From positions 1-8,314 of the forward strand of contig CALHBW010000070.1 of assembly GCA_937930625.1 (NCBI GenBank): a stretch of 8,314 nucleotides of DNA. The letters run 5' to 3'. The position numbers were made by a program, and so were the translations under genes. This DNA comes from an uncultured Saprospiraceae bacterium (GTDB taxonomy: Bacteria; Bacteroidota; Bacteroidia; Chitinophagales; Saprospiraceae). The number at the start of each line of letters is the position of its first letter. The first letter of the stretch is position 1. Below are positions 1 through 5,142 of the stretch, in pieces. Under the pieces are notes generated by a model that did not search any database, was not told the origin of the DNA, and worked only from the letters and a program-made list of their open reading frames with translations.

Positions 1-26
1 GGAAACGTATTAGCTGAAATCACCGG
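1..26. other. probable partial CRISPR spacer at the window edge
   Basis: These 26 bases precede the first complete CRISPR repeat. The complete spacers here are 35-40 nt, so this is most simply the right part of a spacer whose beginning lies outside the window, meaning the array continues to the left. Bases 2-6 read GAAAC like the end of the repeat, but base 1 does not match the repeat and a 20-nt spacer would be out of range, so a truncated repeat is less likely. Confidence 0.5.
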
Positions 27-1012
27 GCTATTATCCCTTTTCCATTATAACAAGGATTGAAACCTCCGTATATCGCGCTCTCACGCTATCTATACCTGAG
101 CTATTATCGCTTTTCCATTATAACAAGGATTGAAACTCAAAATACCGTTAGCGGCATAGTCCAGGTATAAAGCTATTATCGCTTTTCCATTATAACAAGG
201 ATTGAAACACCAGCTGCCGGACTATATTAACACAGATAGTTTAGCTATTATCGCTTTTCCATTATAACAAGGATTGAAACTGAGCATCCTTTTGAACATC
301 ACTTTTGTTGGTAAGTTGCTATTATCGCTTTTCCATTATAACAAGGATTGAAACGTGATTTTTCGGGCGTGTTGGTTATTGCGATTGCCATGTAGCTATT
401 ATCGCTTTTCCATTATAACAAGGATTGAAACAAAAAAAATGGGGTTGACAATGAAAAATTATTGTCGCTATTATCGCTTTTCCATTATAACAAGGATTGA
501 AACAAACCGCATAGTGCAGTTACGTTGGGAGGCAAGTCGCTATTATCGCTTTTCCATTATAACAAGGATTGAAACTTCGATACGTGCGGCTATCGGAGCT
601 ATCGCTGCCAATGCTATTATCGCTTTTCCATTATAACAAGGATTGAAACGTGCATTACTCTTTTTTCGGGTATCGTTGCACTTTCGCTATTATCGCTTTT
701 CCATTATAACAAGGATTGAAACCAGGACTATCGGCGCAACTGCTGTCAAGGAAAGCGGCTATTATCGCTTTTCCATTATAACAAGGATTGAAACAAATTG
801 CTACCTACCAAACGGATATTGAGTTCGGTGCTATTATCGCTTTTCCATTATAACAAGGATTGAAACTGGCATTAGTTACTTCATCAAGTGCATTCCTTAC
901 ATGCTATTATCGCTTTTCCATTATAACAAGGATTGAAACGCCTTTAGGCTAAATGAGCCGCGTAGAATGTTGACCGCTATTATCGCTTTTCCATTATAAC
1001 AAGGATTGAAAC
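27..1012 (+). CRISPR. CRISPR array, 14 repeats of 37 nt, 13 complete spacers
   Basis: Repeats start at 27, 100, 172, 244, 318, 395, 467, 539, 613, 686, 758, 830, 903 and 976, each 37 nt, beginning GCTATTATCGC and ending AAGGATTGAAAC. Thirteen are identical; the first has one change (position 10 of the repeat, G to C, base 36). Spacers are 36, 35, 35, 37, 40, 35, 35, 37, 36, 35, 35, 36 and 36 nt and all differ. The repeat has only a very weak internal palindrome. Its 3' end ATTGAAAC resembles the 8-nt crRNA 5' handle of many type I and III systems, so the + strand is probably the crRNA sense and the leader should lie left of the window. No cas gene is visible, so the subtype is open. The array stores sequences from past invaders and would guide interference if cas genes exist elsewhere. 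Confidence 0.98.
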
Positions 1013-1056
1013 TGCATTACAGATACAATTTGAAAACTAATCACAACAATTTATTG

Positions 1057-1064
1057 TATTTTTG
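1057..1064 (+). promoter_or_regulatory. weak candidate Bacteroidota -7 box
   Basis: TATTTTTG matches TAnnTTTG. The nearest TTTG upstream (1029-1032) is 24 nt away, longer than the usual spacing of about 19-21. It points toward glpK, about 335 bp downstream, with the MITE-like element in between. It could be a former glpK promoter displaced by that insertion, or a chance match in AT-rich DNA. Confidence 0.2.
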
Positions 1065-1109
1065 TGTATCCGTAAATCAAAACCAATCAATCACCATATA
1101 TCCCAATTT

Positions 1110-1307
1110 GGTAGTGTAGTGGATGTAATGCTATTGAACCACTAAGCGCACTAAGGACACGAAAACATAATTAACGTGAAAGAAAACTAAGATAGCTAAA
1201 AATCTCATTTGCAGTATTTTATAAAGTTTTTAGTGAACTCTGCGTTCGTTTAGTTTTCGTGTTCTTCGTGGACTTAGTGGTTTAAGCATTACATGTACAA
1301 CACTACC
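1110..1307. mobile_element. MITE-like palindromic element (198 bp) with 8-bp target duplication
   Basis: The left arm 1110-1166 and the right arm 1253-1307 are inverted copies of each other, with about 47 of 55 aligned positions identical and one 2-nt gap. The ends are GGTAGTGT and ACACTACC. The 8-mer CCCAATTT directly flanks both sides (1102-1109 and 1308-1315), as expected of a target-site duplication. The inner part of each arm is three 9-nt units, on the left AACCACTAA, GCGCACTAA, GGACACGAA (1137-1163). The centre (1167-1252) is AT-rich, codes for nothing and holds a second inverted pair, GAAAACTAA at 1182-1190 with its complement at 1250-1258. No transposase is present, so the element would be non-autonomous. 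The GGTA-type ends and 8-bp duplication recall IS1-family elements, but that link is only a suggestion. Confidence 0.7.
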
Positions 1308-1368
1308 CCCAATTTTAATTTCAATTCCCCTCAAATCTGATTTTTACAAATCAATTTTACTTTGACAT

Positions 1369-1384
1369 GGCGATTAAAATCGCC
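1369..1384. repeat. GGCGATT palindrome, copy 1, in the glpK leader
   Basis: GGCGATT-AA-AATCGCC forms a 7-bp stem with a 2-nt centre. It ends 14 nt before the glpK start codon, where a ribosome would bind. Closely related palindromes occur at 4750-4765 and 4977-4992, so it may be one copy of a dispersed REP-like repeat, or an operator or translation-control hairpin for glpK. Confidence 0.6.
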
Positions 1385-1398
1385 TGTACATTCACACT

Positions 1399-2877
1399 AT
1401 GAAATACATCCTCGCCCTCGACCAGGGGACTACCAGCAGCCGCGCCATCATTTTTAATCAGCAAGGCGACATCGTGGCTACCGAGCAACAAGAATTTACC
1501 CAAATCTATCCGCAAAGCGCGTGGGTAGAACACGACGCTATGGAGATTTGGCAAGCCCAACTCACCGTCGCACAAAACGTCTTAAAAAAGAACGACCTCT
1601 CCCCTACCGACATCGCCGCCATCGGCATCACCAATCAGCGCGAAACGACCCTTTTGTGGGATAGACACACGGGCAAACCCGTCCATAATGCCATCGTATG
1701 GCAAGACCGCCGCACCGCCGAAATTTGTGATGGCTTGAAAGCCAAAGGATTAGAGCCGTATATCAGAGAAAATACGGGCTTGGTCGTAGATGCTTATTTT
1801 TCCGGTACGAAGGTGCATTGGATATTGGAAAATGTTGACGGAGTAAAAGAAAAAGCCGCGAAAGGAGATATTTTATTTGGTACAATGGATACTTGGTTGG
1901 TCTGGAAAATGACGGGCGGTAAAGTACACATTACCGATTATAGCAATGCCTCACGCACGCTTTTGTACAATATCAAATCACTCGAATGGGATGATAAAAT
2001 GCTCTCTGAATTGGATATTCCCAAGTCGGTATTGCCCGAAGTGCGCCCATCAAGCGAAGTGTATGGGCATACAGACGCAGCACTTTTCGGTGCAGAAATC
2101 CCCATCGCAGGTATCGCGGGCGACCAACAAGCAGCCCTTTTCGGACAGGCTTGTCACGCACCCGGCATGGCGAAAAACACCTACGGCACAGGCTGTTTTA
2201 TGCTGATGAATACCGGCACTACGCCCGTCGAATCCAAAGCCGGATTGCTGACGACTATCGCATGGGGCTTGGACGGAAAAGTCGAGTACGCCCTCGAAGG
2301 CAGCGTGTTTATCGCAGGTGCAGCGATTCAGTGGCTACGCGACGGATTGAAGATTATCGACTCCTCGCCCGATTCCGAATTTTATGCTATGAAAGTGAAA
2401 GATACAGACGGCGTGTATGTCGTTCCGGCATTTGCGGGATTGGGTGCGCCGTATTGGGATATGTATGCTCGCGGCGCGATTTACGGACTCACACGCGGCA
2501 CCACGAAGGCGCACCTCATACGCGCCACCCTCGAATCCCTCGCCTATCAAACCCGCGATGTACTCGATGCGATGGAAAAAGATTCGGGTATTTCGCTGAC
2601 TGCTTTGCGTGTGGATGGCGGCGCATCTGCCAATGATTTGTTGATGCAGTTTCAGGCAGATTTGTTAGATGTACCTGTGGAACGCCCGGAAATTATTGAG
2701 ACGACAGCACTTGGTGCAGCTTACCTTGCAGGAATTGCAGTTGGTTATTGGAAAAAATCGGAGATTGCAGAGCGTTGGCAGTTGGATAACTCCTTTCCAC
2801 CTGAAATGGAAAGCGAAAAGCGGGATGCCTTGTATAAAGGTTGGCAAGATGCGGTCAAACGCACTATGACGAAATAG
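1399..2877 (+). CDS. glpK: glycerol kinase
   Basis: ATP-dependent phosphorylation of glycerol to sn-glycerol 3-phosphate in the cytoplasm, the entry step of glycerol use. The 492-residue protein is full length for the family (E. coli GlpK is about 500) and begins with the phosphate-binding loop LALDQGTTSSRA (residues 5-16). Residues matching the glycerol site of E. coli GlpK are present: R81-E82 in ITNQRETT, Y133 in DAYFSGTK and D242 in GIAGDQQAALFGQ. The nucleotide-binding part shows NTYGTGCF (260-267) and the FGGY-family motif DGGASANDLLMQFQAD near residue 410. The loop before GIAGDQQ lacks the histidine that HPr phosphorylates in enterococcal enzymes, so that activation is unlikely (my alignment by eye). 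The ATG at 1399 gives the expected N-terminus; no clear Shine-Dalgarno precedes it. No glpF or glpD is adjacent: a CRISPR array lies upstream and a convergent gene downstream, so it may be monocistronic. The stop codon lies in a palindromic element. Confidence 0.97.
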   Translation: MKYILALDQGTTSSRAIIFNQQGDIVATEQQEFTQIYPQSAWVEHDAMEIWQAQLTVAQNVLKKNDLSPTDIAAIGITNQRETTLLWDRHTGKPVHNAIVWQDRRTAEICDGLKAKGLEPYIRENTGLVVDAYFSGTKVHWILENVDGVKEKAAKGDILFGTMDTWLVWKMTGGKVHITDYSNASRTLLYNIKSLEWDDKMLSELDIPKSVLPEVRPSSEVYGHTDAALFGAEIPIAGIAGDQQAALFGQACHAPGMAKNTYGTGCFMLMNTGTTPVESKAGLLTTIAWGLDGKVEYALEGSVFIAGAAIQWLRDGLKIIDSSPDSEFYAMKVKDTDGVYVVPAFAGLGAPYWDMYARGAIYGLTRGTTKAHLIRATLESLAYQTRDVLDAMEKDSGISLTALRVDGGASANDLLMQFQADLLDVPVERPEIIETTALGAAYLAGIAVGYWKKSEIAERWQLDNSFPPEMESEKRDALYKGWQDAVKRTMTK

Positions 2878-2940
2878 AACACGGATTTTGCGGATTATGC
2901 AGATGAACGCGGATTTTTTTGTTTTTTATTGACGTGAAAA

Positions 2941-2977
2941 TAGAACACAGATTTGACGGATTTTTACAGATTTTTTT
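2941..2977 (+). repeat. third, direct copy of the palindromic element arm
   Basis: This stretch begins TAGAACACAGATTTGACGGA and ends in a run of T, repeating the left arm at 2875-2920 in the same orientation but with changes and a shorter middle. It suggests nested insertion or internal duplication of the element. Confidence 0.65.
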
Positions 2978-2986
2978 ATACGTAAA

Positions 2987-3019
2987 AAACCTCATAGGTT
3001 TTGAAAACCTATGAGGTTT
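2987..3019. terminator. terminator-like hairpin between convergent genes
   Basis: Two perfectly complementary 16-nt arms (2987-3002 and 3004-3019), starting AAACCTCATAGG and ending CCTATGAGGTTT, are separated by a single G. Read on the - strand, the hairpin runs into TTTTTT (2984-2989), so it should work best as a terminator for the CBS-domain gene. On the + strand the following GTGCGCG gives no U-run, so its use for glpK is doubtful. Confidence 0.6.
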
Positions 3020-3082
3020 GTGCGCGAATTTTATCCCTAAAAAAAATCCGCGTATATCTGCGTAATCCGCCAAATCCGCGTT

Positions 3083-4150
3083 CTATTCTTCTGTAGGTAA
3101 GCCAAGTTTTTCGGCGCGTACTTTCCATATTTTACGGGCGTGGGCTTGCATATCTTCCTCATTATCAAACTCATCTACAATTTCGAGTCCGAGTAGTGTT
3201 TCGATAATATCTTCTATCGTGACCAAGCCTGTGATACCGCCAAAATCATCTACGGCGAGGGCAATGTGTTCGCGCTTTTCCATCAGACGATTGAAAAGTT
3301 GCGGGATAGGTTCGTCGTTTTTGGTGACGACCATTTCGCGGCGAAGCGTGGAAAGTGGCGCATCGCCTTTTCCTTTAATCAGATTGAGTAAAATTTGGTC
3401 TTTGAGGACATAGCCCGTTATCTCGTCGAGGTTATTATCTTTATAAATTGGAATACGCGAAAAACGCATATCATTTTTATCATAAAATTCCTGTGCGCTC
3501 ATATTTTCGGACATCGAAACCACGACAATACGCGGTGTCATCACGTCTGCTACGCGAATATTATCAAAACGCAACAGATTCCGCATGATATTGGATTCGC
3601 CTTCGCGGAAAACCCCTTGCGTACTCGCTATTTCGGTCATCGCCACAAAATCCGCACGACTGAGTACGCTTTTGTCTTTTTCCTTTTTAAAGGTCTTGGT
3701 AATCAACTGACTCACCCATATCAATGGAGATAATATAAAAATCAAAAAGTTCAAAGTACGTACTGCAAAAGGCGTGAGGCTTTTCCAGTTGTTGGCACCG
3801 ATGGTTTTAGGAATAATTTCGGAGAGAATGAGAATCGCCAATGTCATAAATACTGCAATAGCCATTTCCCATAACTCACTGTTACCAAATACTTTAGCAG
3901 CATATTTACCCACCATAATCGCACCTAATGTATGTGCAATCGTATTGAGCGTCAAAATCGCCGAAAGCGGACGGTCTATATCGTCTTTGAATGTTTTGAG
4001 CTTTGCGGCTACGGGGCTGCCTTCCTGCTCCTTGATGCTCACATAAGAAGGGGTAATACTCAATAAGACCGCCTCCAAAATAGAACAGAGAAAGGAAAAT
4101 CCTATCGAAAAAATAAAAGCAATTATCAGTATAATTACGTCTGTTGTCAT
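3083..4150 (-). CDS. CNNM/CorC-type membrane protein with two CBS domains
   Basis: A 355-residue inner-membrane protein of the CNNM (DUF21) plus CBS family, often called hemolysin-like or CorC-like and linked to Mg2+/Co2+ export or ion homeostasis. An N-terminal membrane helix starts at once (residues 4-31, including FSFLCSILEAVLLS), followed by further hydrophobic segments near 64-80, 93-112 and 125-150 and the family-typical SEIIPKT at 110-116. The cytoplasmic part holds a CBS pair: the first begins at VADVMTPRIVVVS (200-212); the second carries DDFGGITGLVTIEDIIETLLG (301-321) and EIVDEFD. The protein ends about 25 residues later, so the C-terminal CorC/HlyC-associated domain of longer members is missing. 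The ATG at 4150 was chosen because a more upstream ATG at 4234 would add 28 polar residues before the first helix. It converges on glpK. The transported ion is inferred from the family only. Confidence 0.92.
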   Translation of the reverse strand: MTTDVIILIIAFIFSIGFSFLCSILEAVLLSITPSYVSIKEQEGSPVAAKLKTFKDDIDRPLSAILTLNTIAHTLGAIMVGKYAAKVFGNSELWEMAIAVFMTLAILILSEIIPKTIGANNWKSLTPFAVRTLNFLIFILSPLIWVSQLITKTFKKEKDKSVLSRADFVAMTEIASTQGVFREGESNIMRNLLRFDNIRVADVMTPRIVVVSMSENMSAQEFYDKNDMRFSRIPIYKDNNLDEITGYVLKDQILLNLIKGKGDAPLSTLRREMVVTKNDEPIPQLFNRLMEKREHIALAVDDFGGITGLVTIEDIIETLLGLEIVDEFDNEEDMQAHARKIWKVRAEKLGLPTEE

Positions 4151-4231
4151 GTTTAGTGTCGTGATTCGTAAACTCGTGATTTGTTGATGCGTTATTCGGA
4201 TAACAAAGGAACACGAAGAAATTTTAAAGCG

Positions 4232-4239
4232 CAAAGGTA
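4232..4239 (-). promoter_or_regulatory. probable -7 box for the CBS-domain gene
   Basis: On the - strand this reads TACCTTTG followed by CGC, an exact match to the Bacteroidota consensus TAnnTTTG. It lies 82 nt upstream of the chosen start codon at 4150, which leaves a plausible leader of about 75 nt. No good -33 TTTG is seen at the usual distance. The position supports the start at 4150, because the upstream ATG at 4234 would fall inside the promoter. Confidence 0.5.
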
Positions 4240-4537
4240 AGCAATTCCAAGTAAAAAATGTGGGTTGCGAGTTACGGGAGTGTAGGGCAAATCTTTAATC
4301 TTCAATGATGATAGCCCCGTAATGACTGCTTTAGCTGTCAAGTGCTTTTTATTTATAATTTATAATTAACTTTAAATCATAAATTTGTGTAGGAAATCGC
4401 TTTGTTATGGGCGCGATTTATTTTTGTACCCACTAATATTCTTAATTATAAATATTTTATGGATTTTTAACTTAGCTTGGGAAAAATATATTATAATAAC
4501 AATAATGTATTTGCGTTTAGGATGGGAGATTTGTTCC
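4240..4537. other. AT-rich intergenic stretch without a gene
   Basis: No convincing open reading frame, tRNA or rRNA is seen. Two sequences match TAnnTTTG on the + strand, TAAATTTG (4380-4387) and TATTTTTG (4419-4426), but neither has a well-placed -33 box and no gene follows on that strand before the window's convergent gene end near 5143. Confidence 0.5.
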
Positions 4538-4635
4538 GAATTTGGGCTAAAACTCGTCTGACATTTTCAAAATCTACCGATGATTTCATATTTTCCGACA
4601 AAGTTTAAATGTCAGACGAGTTTTAGCCCAAATTC
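4538..4635. repeat. perfect 29-bp inverted repeat with 40-nt loop
   Basis: Positions 4538-4566 (GAATTTGGGCTAAAACTC and on to ACATTT) are the exact reverse complement of 4607-4635. The 40 nt between them show no strong structure. Partial pairing seems to continue outward (ATGGGAGATTTG near 4522 against CATTGGGC-like sequence near 4640). No flanking direct duplication is visible and no U-run follows, so it looks neither like a simple transposon nor like a normal terminator. As RNA it would form a very stable long stem. Confidence 0.9.
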
Positions 4636-4661
4636 AAGCCCAATGCCGTCCATTATTCAAT

Positions 4662-4682
4662 AAAAATGAAAAATGAAAAATG
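4662..4682. repeat. three tandem copies of the heptamer AAAAATG
   Basis: AAAAATG is repeated three times without a break. This is a simple 7-nt-period tract. Other 7-nt-period sequences are found at 5080-5109 and 6272-6377. Confidence 0.85.
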
Positions 4683-4749
4683 GGTACAAAAACGAATACC
4701 CCCCCTTTATTACTTGACAATTAAGCGGGTTGACCGCGAATACCGTACA

Positions 4750-4765
4750 GGCGAATTCATTCGCC
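4750..4765. repeat. GGCGAAT palindrome, copy 2
   Basis: GGCGAAT-TC-ATTCGCC forms a 7-bp stem. The surrounding TACA and ATGTA can extend the pairing with one bulged base. It ends two bases before the target duplication of the neighbouring MITE-like element. It is related to the copies at 1369-1384 and 4977-4992. Confidence 0.6.
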
Positions 4766-4776
4766 ATGTAAAGAAT

Positions 4777-4907
4777 GTGTGTATAACAAATTGCACAATA
4801 GAGATTTTCACGCAGAGGGCGCAGAGTACGCAGAGGGCTGATAATCAAAAACTCTGCGAACTCCGCGTTCTCTGCGTGAGATAGTTTGTGCAATTTGTTA
4901 TACACAC
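4777..4907. mobile_element. MITE-like element (131 bp), perfect 22-bp terminal inverted repeats, 9-bp target duplication
   Basis: The first 22 bases (4777-4798, starting GTGTGTATAACAAATTG) are the exact reverse complement of the last 22 (4886-4907). GTAAAGAAT stands directly outside both ends (4768-4776 and 4908-4916), a clear 9-bp target-site duplication. Inside the terminal repeats lie two opposed sets of three 9-nt units, on the left TTCACGCAG, AGGGCGCAG, AGTACGCAG (4807-4833) and, read as reverse complement, on the right CTCACGCAG, AGAACGCGG, AGTTCGCAG. The whole element can fold into one long hairpin. It has no gene, so it would need a transposase supplied from elsewhere; the family of that transposase is not recognised. 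Confidence 0.85.
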
Positions 4908-4976
4908 GTAAAGAATAGTTTGTATTTATAGTGTACTTTTTTTTAGTAAATTACAAATAAATATCCTACTACACTT

Positions 4977-4992
4977 GGCGATTGAAATCGCC
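4977..4992. repeat. GGCGATT palindrome, copy 3
   Basis: GGCGATT-GA-AATCGCC differs from the copy in the glpK leader only at the centre. It lies downstream of the terminator of the leftward genes, in DNA with no visible coding function, which favours a dispersed repeat over a gene-specific operator. Confidence 0.6.
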
Positions 4993-5011
4993 TTTACGAG
5001 TTCCCCAACCC

Positions 5012-5051
5012 AAATAAAAAGGCTCACAAAGTCCGAAAACTCCATGAGCCT
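5012..5051 (-). terminator. intrinsic terminator for the leftward secreted-protein genes
   Basis: On the - strand, AGGCTCA (5051-5045) pairs perfectly with TGAGCCT (5026-5020), with a further AGT/ACT pair inside the loop. TTTTTATTT follows at once. It lies about 90 nt past the stop codon of the 369-residue protein gene, as expected for Rho-independent termination. Confidence 0.85.
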
Positions 5052-5079
5052 ACCTGTAAAACCACTATTTTGTTAAATT

Positions 5080-5109
5080 CCAAAATCCAAGCACCAAATT
5101 CCAATTTGG
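5080..5109. repeat. CCAAnnn heptad tract ending in a small hairpin
   Basis: CCAAAAT, CCAAGCA, CCAAATT and CCAATTT follow one another in 7-nt steps. CCAAATT at 5094-5100 and AATTTGG at 5103-5109 form a 7-bp palindrome, and AAAATCCAA at 5082-5090 has its inverted partner at 5126-5134. It lies in the 3' untranslated part of the 369-residue protein gene. Confidence 0.65.
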
Positions 5110-5142
5110 GCGTATTTTCTCGGATTTGGATTTTTCTTAAAG

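Larger units (their letters stand above)
2875..3085. repeat. palindromic repeat element filling a convergent intergenic gap
   Basis: The left arm 2875-2920 and the right arm 3039-3085 are inverted copies with about five mismatches in 46 positions. Each arm is built from 9-nt units, on the left GAACACGGA, TTTTGCGGA, TTATGCAGA, then a 10-nt TGAACGCGGA, followed by a run of seven T. Both outer ends read TAGAAC going inward, and that TAG is the stop codon of glpK on the + strand (2875-2877) and of the CBS-domain gene on the - strand (3083-3085). No direct duplication flanks it, so it is not a clear transposition product. The centre contains a third, degraded copy of the arm and a strong hairpin. 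Confidence 0.8.

Noticed and set aside
2..6. GAAAC as the end of another CRISPR repeat
   Set aside because: The base before it does not match the repeat and the resulting spacer would be only 20 nt, against 35-40 for all others.
355..636. A 93-codon open frame on the + strand with a repeated YYRFSIITRIET peptide
   Set aside because: It lies inside the CRISPR array, and the repeated peptide is simply the translated CRISPR repeat.
1357..1364. TTACTTTG as a glpK promoter -7 box
   Set aside because: It lacks the A at the second position of TAnnTTTG and no -33 box is placed correctly, so it was not annotated.
2151..2636. A 161-codon open frame on the + strand
   Set aside because: It overlaps glpK in another frame, and its arginine- and cysteine-rich product is typical of a frame shadow; glpK has full family motifs.
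4151..4234. A 28-residue N-terminal extension of the CBS-domain protein from an ATG at 4234
   Set aside because: It is polar sequence before the first membrane helix, and the likely promoter at 4232-4239 overlaps that ATG. The ATG at 4150 gives the family-typical start.
4522..4608. A 28-codon open frame starting MGDLFRIWAKTRL
   Set aside because: It overlaps the left arm of the perfect inverted repeat, is very short, and has no ribosome binding site or family resemblance.
4657..4905. Open frames of 72-82 codons on both strands
   Set aside because: They are produced by the MITE-like element; the peptides are translations of its 9-nt units and end inside or at its terminal repeats.
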